From contig NZ_CALXGI010000021.1 in assembly GCF_944387805.1 (NCBI RefSeq), positions 1 to 40,466 of the forward strand: a stretch of DNA of 40,466 nucleotides, in the 5' to 3' direction. Below, piece after piece: positions 23,799 to 32,890 of this stretch (position 1 is its first letter; each line of letters starts with the position of its first letter). The DNA comes from an uncultured Pseudoflavonifractor sp. (lineage in GTDB: Bacteria > Bacillota > Clostridia > Oscillospirales > Oscillospiraceae). The notes under the pieces are model-generated. The model ran no database searches and had not been told where the DNA came from. It worked only from the letters and a program-made list of their open reading frames with translations. A program made the position numbers and the translations under genes.

Positions 23799-24416
23799 TT
23801 ACGGCTCTTCCACATGGCTTCTGATCCGCTGGGTAATCATCTCCAGAGCCACCAGGTTGTGGCCGCCGTCCAGCACAACAATGTCGGCGTACTGCCGTGA
23901 GGGCTGGACAAACTGCTCGTGCATGGGCTTGACGGTGGTGAGATACTGGTCGATCACGCTGTCCAGGCTCCGCCCCCGCTCCTTCACGTCCCGGAGAATC
24001 CGGCGGAGGATACGTACATCCGCGTCAGTGTCCACAAAAATCTTAATATCCATCAGATCCCGCAGCGCCTTGTTCTCAAAGATGAGGATGCCCTCCACAA
24101 TGACCACCTTGGTGGGTTTGACCTCCACCGTCTCGGTGGAGCGGTTGTGGATGGTGTAATCATACACAGGGCAGTGGATGGTCTTGCCCGAGCAGAGAGT
24201 GCGCAGGTCTTCTACCATCAGGTCGGTGTCAAAGGCGTCAGGGTGGTCGTAGTTCAGGGACGCCCGCTCCTCATAGGTCATATTGGGGTGGGCTTTATAG
24301 TAGTTGTCGTGGTACACCACTGAGATGTTGCCGCCAAAGCTGTCGATGAGATGCTTGGTCAGGGTGGTCTTGCCGGATCCGGTGCCGCCTGCAATGCCGA
24401 TCACCATGGTATTCAT
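23799..24416 (-). CDS. udk: Uridine kinase
   Basis: A 205-residue cytosolic enzyme that phosphorylates uridine and cytidine with GTP or ATP in pyrimidine salvage. ATG 24416 was chosen because GGGGGA lies eight bases before it and the P-loop follows in the normal position: GGTGSGKTT (10-18). HDNYYKAH, YDHPDAFD and the RIRRDVKERGR-type lid (here RILRDVKERGRS) are all present, and the length is typical. It is a single-gene unit with its own promoter and terminator. Confidence 0.96.
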   Translation of the reverse strand: MNTMVIGIAGGTGSGKTTLTKHLIDSFGGNISVVYHDNYYKAHPNMTYEERASLNYDHPDAFDTDLMVEDLRTLCSGKTIHCPVYDYTIHNRSTETVEVKPTKVVIVEGILIFENKALRDLMDIKIFVDTDADVRILRRILRDVKERGRSLDSVIDQYLTTVKPMHEQFVQPSRQYADIVVLDGGHNLVALEMITQRIRSHVEEP

Positions 24417-24446
24417 CCTGGGCTTCCCCCTTTTTGTTATTGATTC

Positions 24447-24476
24447 AGTATACCACATTCTCTATCCCGGTGGAAA
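24447..24476 (-). promoter_or_regulatory. Probable udk promoter
   Basis: On the minus strand TATACT (24452-24447) is preceded at 18 bp by TTTCCA (four of six). Start near 24440, leader about 25 nt. The -10 is good, the -35 moderate. Confidence 0.5.
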
Positions 24477-24517
24477 GGTGTTTTGTCCATATTTATCGGC
24501 GCCTCGGGTAAAATTTC

Positions 24518-25468
24518 TCAGCGTCCGCCTGTCTCCAGGTTCAGCCAGCGGCACTCCTCCGGAGTAAGCGCCACTTCCAGGGCGGAGCAGTTGACGGCGA
24601 TGCGGGCCGGGCTGCCGGTGGAGAAGATGGCATAGGCGTTCATTCCCTGATGGAAAAGCCAGGCCAGAGAGAGCTGGGCCACGGTACACCCCTTCTCCCT
24701 GGCCAGAAGTTCCACCCGGCTCAGACGCTCCCAGTTCTCCGGACAGTCATATCCTCTTCGCCCGGCGGCGTCCAGCTTATCCGCCCGGTTTGGATCGGCA
24801 GAGGAGATTTTGCCCGACAGCAGCCCCCGGGCCAGGCTGGAGAAGGCCAGCACCGCTGTGCCGCTCTCCCGGTACCATGCCTGCTCCTTCTCCTGCCCCT
24901 CCCCTGTCAAGGTGACGCAGCCCGCCCCGCCGCCCCAGGGGTCCCGGACCTGGCAGGCCAGGCCGAAGTGGGGAGATGAGACGGTAAAAGGCGTCAGGCC
25001 GTGGGCAGCGGCGTAGTCATTGGCCTCCCGAATCCGCGCCGCCGCCCAGTTGGAGCCGCCGAAGGCCCGCAGCTTGCCCTGCTTTCGCAGATGGTTGAGT
25101 GTCTCCACAATCTCTCCCACCTGAGCATGACGGCTGTCCCGGTGGAGCAGGAACAGGTCGATGCAGTCCACGCCCAGCCGGCGCAGAGATGCCTCCACAT
25201 CCTTCACCAGGCAGGCCGGGGTCACCCGGTCGGGCCGCAGAGCCAGGGGATGGCAGCCCTTGGTCTCAATCACAAGCTTGTCCAGGGCCCTGCCCTTCAG
25301 CCAGCGGCCCAGCAGTTCCTCGCTGCCGCCGTATACATGGGCCGTGTCAAAGGCATTGATGCCCGCATCCAGCGCCGCGTCCAGTACGGCAGTGTCCTTC
25401 AGATCCGCGCAGCCCAGCACCAGCCGGGATACGGGCTTGTCCAGCCCGGAAATTGTTCCGTATTCCAT
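24518..25468 (-). CDS. Aldo/keto reductase
   Basis: A 316-residue NAD(P)H-dependent oxidoreductase with a TIM-barrel fold. ATG 25468 follows CAGGGGGAATACC; an earlier start would run deep into araR. The catalytic tetrad can be seen: Asp and Tyr in FDTAHVYGGSE, Lys in VIETKG and His in FLLHRD. It lies 23 bases after araR in the same leftward direction, so it is probably co-transcribed with it. That suggests a role in pentose or oligosaccharide metabolism, but the substrate is not predictable. Confidence 0.9.
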   Translation of the reverse strand: MEYGTISGLDKPVSRLVLGCADLKDTAVLDAALDAGINAFDTAHVYGGSEELLGRWLKGRALDKLVIETKGCHPLALRPDRVTPACLVKDVEASLRRLGVDCIDLFLLHRDSRHAQVGEIVETLNHLRKQGKLRAFGGSNWAAARIREANDYAAAHGLTPFTVSSPHFGLACQVRDPWGGGAGCVTLTGEGQEKEQAWYRESGTAVLAFSSLARGLLSGKISSADPNRADKLDAAGRRGYDCPENWERLSRVELLAREKGCTVAQLSLAWLFHQGMNAYAIFSTGSPARIAVNCSALEVALTPEECRWLNLETGGR

Positions 25469-25491
25469 GGTATTCCCCCTGTTTCTCTTGC

Positions 25492-26556
25492 TCAGCCGCT
25501 CTCCTTGCGAACCAGCCGCCAGGTGATGGACTGGGACTGCACCTGCCGCCCGGCCATCCGCTCCAGCAGCAGCTCGGCGGCCATACCGCCCAGCCGGTGG
25601 GCCTCGTGGGCCAGGGAGGTAATGCGCACAGGGCACAGGTCGCTGTAATAGCTGTTGTCAAAGCTGACCACCGCCGTATCCGCCGGAATACGGCGGCCGC
25701 TGCCCAGGAGCATACGGATGAGCCGGTCGGCAATCTCGTCGTTGTAGCAGATAACCGCCGTACAGTCCTTGAGGTAAAATTGAGTAAAGTGTTTCAGCAG
25801 ATCATTGTGGCCATAGTCCAGCAGGTAGCGGCGCTCCTCGGTGGTGTACCACATGACCCGGTCGTCCGGCAGGGGCAGCCCGGCGTCCCGCATGGCGGTC
25901 AGGTAGCCCAGGTACCGCTGGTGGCCCTGAATATCGTCGCTCTTGAAGATGCCGGCGATTTTGGTGTGGCCCCGGGCAATGAGATGGCGGGCCAGCTGGT
26001 ACCCGCCGCCGAAGTTGTCGTCCGACACGCACACCGCCCCCGGCAGCGCCCCATAGCTGCCGTGGATGAACACCACCGGGATGCCCGCCAGGTCCAGCTT
26101 CCCATACAGGTCCAGGTTGGGGTTGGGCAGGGCGGTCTTGGATCCCTCCACAATCAGCCCGCCCACCGGCTGGTGGAGCAGCCCCTGGAGAATATCCCGC
26201 TCGTTGGACACCTTGTTCTGGGTGGCGTAGAGGAGGGTGGAGTAGTTTTTCCGGCTGAGCACCGCCTGGATGTCCTGGAGGACGGTCGGAAAGATGTAGT
26301 CGTTTAAATAGGACGTGACCACCGCCACCCGGTCACTGCCGCCGGAGCGTCCCCGGTCCAGCACCCGGGAGCCGCTGCCCTGCCGCTTTTCAATCAGGCC
26401 CAGCTCCACCAGCTTGTCCAGGGCCTGCCGCACCGTCTGGCGGCTGACCGAGTAAATCCGGGTCAGCTCCTGCTCGGTGGGCAGCTTATCCGGGAAGGTC
26501 CCACGGGCGATCTCCGCCTGGAGCTGGGCCGCCAGCTGGAGATATTTGAAGGCCAT
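25492..26556 (-). CDS. araR: Arabinose operon repressor AraR (GntR/LacI hybrid)
   Basis: A 354-residue regulator, close to the 362 residues of Bacillus AraR. A GntR-type winged helix (about 1-68: LPTEQELTRIYSVSRQTVRQ, LIEKRQGSGSRV) is fused to a LacI/periplasmic-binding-protein domain (about 75-354: VAVVTSYLNDYIFP, GLIVEG, TAVVSFDNSYY). AraR binds DNA without sugar and is released by L-arabinose. ATG 26556 follows GAGGGGGCAAAGTT. The divergent GH2-araB-araA-araD genes are the obvious targets. A strong promoter and a palindrome lie upstream. Confidence 0.93.
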   Translation of the reverse strand: MAFKYLQLAAQLQAEIARGTFPDKLPTEQELTRIYSVSRQTVRQALDKLVELGLIEKRQGSGSRVLDRGRSGGSDRVAVVTSYLNDYIFPTVLQDIQAVLSRKNYSTLLYATQNKVSNERDILQGLLHQPVGGLIVEGSKTALPNPNLDLYGKLDLAGIPVVFIHGSYGALPGAVCVSDDNFGGGYQLARHLIARGHTKIAGIFKSDDIQGHQRYLGYLTAMRDAGLPLPDDRVMWYTTEERRYLLDYGHNDLLKHFTQFYLKDCTAVICYNDEIADRLIRMLLGSGRRIPADTAVVSFDNSYYSDLCPVRITSLAHEAHRLGGMAAELLLERMAGRQVQSQSITWRLVRKESG

Positions 26557-26608
26557 AACTTTGCCCCCTCTCTCTGCACATCAGATAGGTTTCCCCGCAA
26601 AAAAGAAT

Positions 26609-26622
26609 ACAAATATTTTTGT
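26609..26622. promoter_or_regulatory. Candidate AraR operator
   Basis: A 14-bp palindrome, ACAAA-TATT-TTTGT, lies 53 bases before the araR start and downstream of its promoter start. It shares the ACAAA/TTTGT arms of Bacillus AraR boxes (ATTTGT...ACAAAT order differs), so the assignment is tentative. Confidence 0.4.
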
Positions 26623-26665
26623 CCGACTATTTCTGTTCTTTGAATTCCAACACAATTTATTATGC

Positions 26666-26693
26666 ATTATATCATATTTTTCGTTTTTATCAA
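26666..26693 (-). promoter_or_regulatory. Sigma-A promoter of araR
   Basis: On the minus strand TTGATA (26693-26688), a 16-bp spacer and a perfect TATAAT (26671-26666). Start near 26659 with a leader of about 100 nt that includes the palindrome at 26609-26622. Confidence 0.8.
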
Positions 26694-27335
26694 TGATAAT
26701 CGCAATGTATTTCAATATTGTATTTATTTTTTCTCTCGAGCAAAAATTTATATTGTTTGATTGACTATAAATTCTTTTCTTAAAGACAAATCAATTGCGA
26801 AAATACCGATGGTCTGATACCTTATACTCAGCAGATGGTACGGCCGCATCAAGTTTCACCAATCTGCCGGCGGGAACGCGCCTGTCCATCAGGCTCTTCA
26901 GGGTTAGGCGACAAAGTTCTGTCCGCCAAGCGTGTCAGCGGGATGAAAGCAGGACGGCCTTCCAAACAACAACGAATTGAGGACCGCGCCGCCTTGCTGG
27001 GGAATGTGCTCCGCAGCGCGTGCGGCTTCGCGGCAACCGCCACTTCTGTCTGCGCCATGCCTCCTATCAGCACGCCATCGAGAGCCTGGCCGGAGGTACC
27101 GGCTTCTGGTGTATCGTCGGCGAGAACCTGCGCGCATCAGAATTAAACGAGTATATTCTTTTTTAATAACAGCAGCTATCTACACGGGCTGCTGCGTGAA
27201 TTGCAACACGGTTTCTACATATGTGTCTGCCAGCAGCAGCTTGGCAAATGGTCTGACCCGAAATGTGGAATATGAGGCAGTCGCGCCCTGGCGTCAGAGT
27301 TGTCTGTCGGGCCGGCTTCATCAGGAGGATCTATC

Positions 27336-29732
27336 ATGTCTAAAGTCTTATTTTCGACCGGCTGGACTGTCGCCCATCTGGGGGAGGAGGACAGGGCCGC
27401 CCCCGTTGTTCTCCCCCACGACGCCATGCTCGCCGAGCCCCGCTCGGCGGACTCGGCAGGGGGCACCAACACCGGCTGGTTCGCCGGCCGGGACTATGTC
27501 TACGAGAAGACCTTCTCCGCCCCGGCGGAGTGGGCAGACCGGGATGTGGTTCTGGAGTTTGAGGGGGTCTACCACAACGCCGAGGTGTGGCTGAACGGGG
27601 AACAGCTGGCCTTCCACGCCTACGGCTACACCGGCTTCTATGTGCCCCTCACCGGCAGAGCCCGCCCGGGAGAGGAGAATACCCTCCGGGTCATCGCCCG
27701 CAACGCCGACCAGCCCAACTCCCGCTGGTACACCGGCGCGGGCATCTACCGCCCGGTGTGGCTCCACGTCCTGCCCCGGGAGCACCTGGACCTGGACGGG
27801 GTGAAAATTCACGCCACGGACTGGAAGAACCCCGCAGTTCATATCAGTCTCTCCGCCAACTGTGCCGGCGCTGCCAGGGTGGAGGTGCTGGACGGCTCGG
27901 CCATCCTGGCCGCCGGGGAGACACAGGTGGACCGGACGGGGGCGCTGGACCTGCCCCTCCCCGGGGCGGAGCTGTGGAGCGTGGAGGACCCGCGCCTCTA
28001 TACCTGCCGGGTCACCTTTGGGGAGGACGTGCGGGAGATCCCCTTCGGCGTGCGGGTGGTCGCCTGTGACGCCAAGAGCGGCTTCTGCCTCAACGGGCAG
28101 CGGGTCATCCTCCGGGGGGCCTGCGTTCACCACGACAACGGCATTCTGGGGGCCGTCACTCTCCCCGAGGCCGAGGAGCGAAAGGTGCGCCTTTTGAAAC
28201 AGGCGGGCTACAACGCCATCCGCTCGGCCCACAACCCCTGCTCCAAGGCCCTGCTGGACGCCTGCGACAGATTGGGCATGCTGGTGCTGGACGAGTACGC
28301 CGACATGTGGTACATCCACAAGACCCGGTATGACTACGCCTCTCTTATGCCGGACAGCTGGAAGAGCGACCTGCGGGACCTGGTGGACAAGGATTTCAAC
28401 CACCCCAGCGTGGTCATGTACTCCATCGGCAACGAGGTCTCCGAGACCGCCCAGCCCCGGGGCATCCAGCTCACCGAGGACATGACCGGGTACCTCCACC
28501 AGCTGGATGACCGGCCGGTGACCTGCGGCATCAACATCTTCTTCAACTTCCTCTCCTCCATGGGCTTCGGCGTGTACAGCGACAAAAAGGCAGAGGAGGA
28601 AGCCGCCAGGGCTGAGCAGCGCAAGGGCGCTCCGGCCAGGAAGAAGGCTGTGGGCAGCGAGTTTTTCAACAACCTGGCCGGGCTCTTCGGCTCGGAGTTT
28701 ATGAAGTTCGGCGCCACCCTGGGCGGCAGCGACCGCAAGAGCCGGGATGCCTTCTCCAAGCTGGATGTGGCGGGCTATAACTACGGCGAAAAGCGCTACC
28801 TGCGGGACTTCCGCAAGTACCCCGGCCGGGTTATCCTGGGCAGCGAGACCTTCTGCGCCGACGCGGCCCGGTTCTGGGACCTGGCCAAGGCCCATCCCGC
28901 CCTCATCGGCGACTTTGTATGGACCGGCATGGACTACCTGGGCGAAGTGGGCCTGGGGGCCATGGAGTACAGGAACTACGCCCCTGATTTCAGCCACGGC
29001 CCGGGCTGGATCGCCGCCGGCGTGGGGGTGCTGGACCTGACCGGCGCCTCCACCGGCCAGACCGCCTACACCCAGGTGGCCTTTGAGATGTGCCCCATCC
29101 GCATCGGCGTGGTCCCCGCCGACCGCGCCTTCGAGCCCCACTCCCCTTCTGCCTGGCGCATGAGCAACACCCACGAGAGCTGGGCCTGGAACGGCTGCGA
29201 GGGAAAAGAGACCCGGGTGGAGATATACGCCCGGGGGGCCAAGGTGGCCCTCTTTCTCAACGGCAAGCCCATGGGAGAAAAATCGCCGGACCGGGACAGA
29301 CGGGCAGTTTTTTGGGTGGTGTGGCAGCCGGGAGAGCTGACCGCAGTGTCCTACGGCTCCGACGGGGCCGAGCTGGGCCGCGCCAGCCTGAGGAGCGCCG
29401 GGGAAAAGACCGTCCTCACCGCTGAGCCGGAGCAGGATACGATCCGCCCCGACGGGCTGTGCTACGTCCGACTGCGCTACACCGACGACAGCGGCCTGCT
29501 CAAGCCCCTGGCCCGGGGTGATATCCGGGTGGAAGTGGAGGGCGGCAAGCTGCTGGCCCTGGGCAGCGCCTGCCCCTACAACGAGCGCGGCTATCTCACT
29601 GACACAACCGACACCTACTACGGTCAGGCTCTGGCCGTCATCCGGGCAGACGGCGACGTGACTGTGCGGGCGGAGAGTCCCTACGGCAGCGCCCGGGTCA
29701 ATGTCCCATGCCGAAAGGAAGGCGCCAGATGA
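27336..29732 (+). CDS. Glycoside hydrolase family 2 (beta-galactosidase/arabinosidase type)
   Basis: A 798-residue enzyme; ATG 27336 follows CAGGAGGATCTATC. The GH2 domains come in the usual order: sugar-binding jelly roll (about 1-170, with YHNAEVWLNG), immunoglobulin-like domain, and TIM barrel from about 265 (GACVHHDNGILG, AIRSAHNPC, LGMLVLDEYADMW). The acid/base Glu367 is in YSIGNEVSE and the probable nucleophile Glu504 in LGSETFCAD. C-terminal beta domains follow. There is no signal peptide, so it acts on imported oligosaccharides. Its place directly before araB suggests release of arabinose from a galactan or arabinan fragment, but GH2 substrate specificity cannot be read from sequence alone. 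Confidence 0.9.
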   Translation: MSKVLFSTGWTVAHLGEEDRAAPVVLPHDAMLAEPRSADSAGGTNTGWFAGRDYVYEKTFSAPAEWADRDVVLEFEGVYHNAEVWLNGEQLAFHAYGYTGFYVPLTGRARPGEENTLRVIARNADQPNSRWYTGAGIYRPVWLHVLPREHLDLDGVKIHATDWKNPAVHISLSANCAGAARVEVLDGSAILAAGETQVDRTGALDLPLPGAELWSVEDPRLYTCRVTFGEDVREIPFGVRVVACDAKSGFCLNGQRVILRGACVHHDNGILGAVTLPEAEERKVRLLKQAGYNAIRSAHNPCSKALLDACDRLGMLVLDEYADMWYIHKTRYDYASLMPDSWKSDLRDLVDKDFNHPSVVMYSIGNEVSETAQPRGIQLTEDMTGYLHQLDDRPVTCGINIFFNFLSSMGFGVYSDKKAEEEAARAEQRKGAPARKKAVGSEFFNNLAGLFGSEFMKFGATLGGSDRKSRDAFSKLDVAGYNYGEKRYLRDFRKYPGRVILGSETFCADAARFWDLAKAHPALIGDFVWTGMDYLGEVGLGAMEYRNYAPDFSHGPGWIAAGVGVLDLTGASTGQTAYTQVAFEMCPIRIGVVPADRAFEPHSPSAWRMSNTHESWAWNGCEGKETRVEIYARGAKVALFLNGKPMGEKSPDRDRRAVFWVVWQPGELTAVSYGSDGAELGRASLRSAGEKTVLTAEPEQDTIRPDGLCYVRLRYTDDSGLLKPLARGDIRVEVEGGKLLALGSACPYNERGYLTDTTDTYYGQALAVIRADGDVTVRAESPYGSARVNVPCRKEGAR

Positions 29733-29786
29733 GCAGCCATACCAGACAGCCGCGCCCCTGAGCGGCCAGCATAAAGGAGATTGTTT

Positions 29787-31385
29787 ATGGAACAGGAGAC
29801 AATGGCCCGGGCCGTCCTCAGCGGCGGCACGGCGCTTGGCATTGAATTGGGTTCCACCCGCATTAAGGCAGTTCTCATCGGGCCTGACCACGCGCCCCTG
29901 GCCTCCGGCGCATGCAGCTGGGAAAACCGTCTGGAGAACGGGCTGTGGACCTACCATCTGGACGACGTATGGCAGGGCATCCAGACAGCTTTTTCCCAAC
30001 TGGCCGCCCAGGTCAGAGCGCGGTGCGGCGTCCCTCTCAGCCGTCCGGGCGCTTTGGGCGTGTCCGCCATGATGCACGGATATCTCCCCTTTGACCGGCA
30101 GGGCCGCCAGCTGGCAGCCTTCCGCACCTGGCGCAACACCAACACCGCCCAGGCGGCAGAGGCTCTGACCGACTGCCTGGGCTTCAACATCCCCCAGCGC
30201 TGGAGCGCCGCCCACCTGTACCAGGCGGTGCTGGACAACGAGCCCCACGTGGCGCAGCTGGACTTTCTCACTACCCTGGCCGGCTATGTCCACTGGCAGC
30301 TCACCGGAGAAAAGGTGCTGGGAGTGGGAGACGCCTCCGGCATGTTTCCCATCGACCCTGTCACCGGAGACTATGACCAAACCATGCTGGACCGGTTTGA
30401 CGGTCTGCTCCAGGCCCACGGCCACAGCTTCACTCTGCGGCAGGCGCTGCCCAAGGTACTCCCGGCAGGAGCCGCGGCCGGCCGTCTGACCGCCGCCGGC
30501 GCCCGGCTGCTGGACCCCACCGGCACCCTGGAGCCCGGCGTCCCCTGCTGCCCCCCGGAGGGAGACGCAGGAACCGGCATGGCCGCCACCAACAGCGTGG
30601 CCCCCAGAACGGGCAATGTGTCCGCGGGCACCTCGGTGTTTGCCATGGTGGTGCTGGAGCGCCCCCTGTCCAGGGTCTATCCGGAGATTGATATGGTAGC
30701 CACCCCGGCGGGAGCTCCGGCGGCCATGGTCCACTGCAACACCTGCACCTCCGACCTGGACGCCTGGGTAAGCCTGCTGGGTGAGACGGCGGCTGCCGCC
30801 GGCGCCCCGCTGGATACCTCGGCGCTGTATACCCTGCTCTACCGCAAGGCATTGGAGGGAGAGGCAGACTGCGGAGGCCTGACCGCCTGCAATTATTACT
30901 CCGGCGAGCCGGTGACCGGTCTGAGCGGGGGATGTCCCCTGCTGGTGCGGCGCCCGGACAGCCGCCTGACCCTTGCCAACCTGATGCGGGCCCACCTGTA
31001 CGCCGCCATGGCCACCCTGAAGCTGGGTATGGACATTCTCACCGGCCCGGAGCAGGTGGCTCTGGACCGGCTCACCGGCCACGGCGGCCTCTTTAAGGTG
31101 GAGGGTGTGGCCCAGCGGCTGATGGCGGGCGCGCTGGACGTGCCGGTGGCCGTGATGGAGACGGCGGGGGAGGGCGGCCCCTGGGGTATGGCCCTGCTGG
31201 CCGCCTATGCAGTGAACAGGGCCCCCGGCGAGACCCTGGCGGACTACCTGTCCCTGCGGGTATTTTCCAATGTCCAAGCGCACTGCACAGCGCCCCTTCC
31301 AGAGGATCGGGCAGGTTTCGCCGCCTTTCTGGAGCGGTACCGCGCCGCCCTGGCGGTGGAGCGGGCCGCTGTAAGCGCATTATAA
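29787..31385 (+). CDS. araB: FGGY-family sugar kinase, probable ribulokinase
   Basis: A 532-residue FGGY kinase; ATG 29787 follows AAAGGAGATTGTTT. The N-terminal domain has [12 protein letters not shown] (phosphate loop) and the C-terminal domain [13 protein letters not shown], both ATP-binding motifs, and [10 protein letters not shown] lies between. FGGY kinases phosphorylate various sugars; the position between GH2 and araA/araD makes L-ribulose the expected substrate. It is not especially close to the E. coli AraB pattern and could be another FGGY subgroup recruited for this step. It follows GH2 after 54 bases and precedes araA by 18. Confidence 0.82.
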   Translation: MEQETMARAVLSGGTALGIELGSTRIKAVLIGPDHAPLASGACSWENRLENGLWTYHLDDVWQGIQTAFSQLAAQVRARCGVPLSRPGALGVSAMMHGYLPFDRQGRQLAAFRTWRNTNTAQAAEALTDCLGFNIPQRWSAAHLYQAVLDNEPHVAQLDFLTTLAGYVHWQLTGEKVLGVGDASGMFPIDPVTGDYDQTMLDRFDGLLQAHGHSFTLRQALPKVLPAGAAAGRLTAAGARLLDPTGTLEPGVPCCPPEGDAGTGMAATNSVAPRTGNVSAGTSVFAMVVLERPLSRVYPEIDMVATPAGAPAAMVHCNTCTSDLDAWVSLLGETAAAAGAPLDTSALYTLLYRKALEGEADCGGLTACNYYSGEPVTGLSGGCPLLVRRPDSRLTLANLMRAHLYAAMATLKLGMDILTGPEQVALDRLTGHGGLFKVEGVAQRLMAGALDVPVAVMETAGEGGPWGMALLAAYAVNRAPGETLADYLSLRVFSNVQAHCTAPLPEDRAGFAAFLERYRAALAVERAAVSAL

Positions 31386-31403
31386 GCAAAGGAGTTAACA
31401 GGC

Positions 31404-32885
31404 ATGAGCATGCATGATTATGAGTTCTGGTTCGTGGTGGGCAGTCAGTTCCTCTACGGTGAGGAAGTGCTGGAGACGGTTGCCGGCCGGGCCGCGGAGA
31501 TGGCGGCAGAGCTGAACGCCTCCGGCGGCCTGCCCTGTAAGCTGGTCTACAAGGCCACTGCCAAGACCTGCGGTGAGATCACCGACCTGGTCCGGGAGGC
31601 CAACCACGACCCCCGCTGCGCCGGCATTGTGGCCTGGTGCCACACCTTCAGTCCTGCCAAGATGTGGATCAACGGGCTGGTGGACCTGCGCAAGCCCTAC
31701 TGCCACCTGGCCACACAGTACAACCGGGATATCCCCAACGAGCAGATCGACATGGACTTTATGAACCTGAATCAGGCCGCCCACGGAGACCGGGAGCACG
31801 GCTTTCTGGCCGCCCGGCTGCGCCTGCCCCGAAAGGTCATTGCCGGCTACTGGCGGGACGAGGCTGTCCAGCGGCGGCTGGGCGACTGGATGCGCGCAGC
31901 CGTGGGCGCGGCCTTCTCCCGCTCGCTGAAGGTAATGCGCTTTGGCGACAACATGCGGGAGGTGGCCGTCACCGAAGGCGACAAGGTGGAGGCCCAGATC
32001 AAGCTGGGCTGGCAGGTGAACACCTGGCCGGTGGGCAAACTGGTGGAGACTATGGACGCCGTCACCGACGGGCAGATTGACGCCCTGGTGGAGGAGTACC
32101 GGAAGCAATACGATCTGAGCTCTGACGACCTGGAGGCCATCCGCTACCAGGCTCGGGAGGAGCTGGCCATGAAGGCCATGCTGGACGGCGAGGGCTGCAG
32201 GGCCTTCTCCAACAACTTCCAGGACCTCTACGGCATGCGCCAGCTGCCCGGCCTGGCCACCCAGCATCTGATGGCCCAGGGCTACGGGTACGGCGGCGAG
32301 GGAGACTGGAAGGTGGCCGCCATGACCGCCATCCTCAAGGCCATGAGCGAGGGCCAGACCGGCGGCACCGCCTTTATGGAGGACTACACCTACCACCTGG
32401 AGCCGGGCAATCAGTACAGCCTAGGGGCACACATGCTGGAGGTATGCCCCAGCGTGGCCGCCGCCCGGCCCCGCATTGAGGTCCACCCTCTGGGCATCGG
32501 CGACCGGGAGCCCCCCGCCCGGCTGGTATTCGAGGGCCACGAGGGGGACGCCATCGTGGTCAGCCTGGTGGATATGGGAGGCCGCCTGCGCCTCATCTGC
32601 CAGGATATCCACTGTGTCAAGCCCATCTTCCCCATGCCCAACCTGCCGGTAGCCCGGGTAATGTGGCAGCCCCTTCCCGACCTGACCACCGGTGTGGAGT
32701 GCTGGATCACCGCCGGCGGCGCCCACCACACCGTCCTCAGCTACGACGTGACCGCCGGGCAGATGAGGGACTGGGCCCGAATGATGGACATTGAGTTTGT
32801 CCATATCACCGCCGGTACCACGCCGGAGAAGCTGGAACACGATCTGTTCCTCTCTGACCTGGCCTGGAAGCTGAGAGGGCGGTGA
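31404..32885 (+). CDS. araA: L-arabinose isomerase
   Basis: A 493-residue cytosolic enzyme converting L-arabinose to L-ribulose, with Mn2+ as metal. The length equals the family norm. Signature segments are the N-terminal FWFVVGSQFLYGEE, HTFSPAKMWI, FMEDYTYHLEPG and LGAHMLEVCPS with metal-binding Glu and His, and AGGAHHTVLSY near the C-terminus. ATG 31404 follows AAAGGAGTTAACAGGC; a second ATG two codons on is possible. Its stop codon overlaps a potential GTG start of araD. Confidence 0.97.
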   Translation: MSMHDYEFWFVVGSQFLYGEEVLETVAGRAAEMAAELNASGGLPCKLVYKATAKTCGEITDLVREANHDPRCAGIVAWCHTFSPAKMWINGLVDLRKPYCHLATQYNRDIPNEQIDMDFMNLNQAAHGDREHGFLAARLRLPRKVIAGYWRDEAVQRRLGDWMRAAVGAAFSRSLKVMRFGDNMREVAVTEGDKVEAQIKLGWQVNTWPVGKLVETMDAVTDGQIDALVEEYRKQYDLSSDDLEAIRYQAREELAMKAMLDGEGCRAFSNNFQDLYGMRQLPGLATQHLMAQGYGYGGEGDWKVAAMTAILKAMSEGQTGGTAFMEDYTYHLEPGNQYSLGAHMLEVCPSVAAARPRIEVHPLGIGDREPPARLVFEGHEGDAIVVSLVDMGGRLRLICQDIHCVKPIFPMPNLPVARVMWQPLPDLTTGVECWITAGGAHHTVLSYDVTAGQMRDWARMMDIEFVHITAGTTPEKLEHDLFLSDLAWKLRGR

Positions 32886-32890
32886 GCGGC

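Larger units (their letters stand above)
26557..27335. other. Control and decayed region between araR and the arabinose genes
   Basis: 779 bp. The first 220 bp are strongly AT-rich and carry the araR promoter and a candidate operator. From about 26780 to 27290 GC content rises and short coding-like stretches appear in different frames: MKAGRPSKQQRIEDRAALLG from 26944, a run ending GFWCIVGENLRASELNEY near 27150, and SSYLHGLLRELQHGFYICVC from about 27171. None makes a complete gene. The best reading is a decayed gene or genes inserted between the regulator and the operon. I found no good sigma-A promoter for the GH2 gene. Confidence 0.5.

Noticed and set aside
27348..31283. A 1311-codon minus-strand open frame opposite GH2 and araB
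   Set aside because: Same GC-bias effect; the plus strand encodes clear GH2 and FGGY kinase domains.
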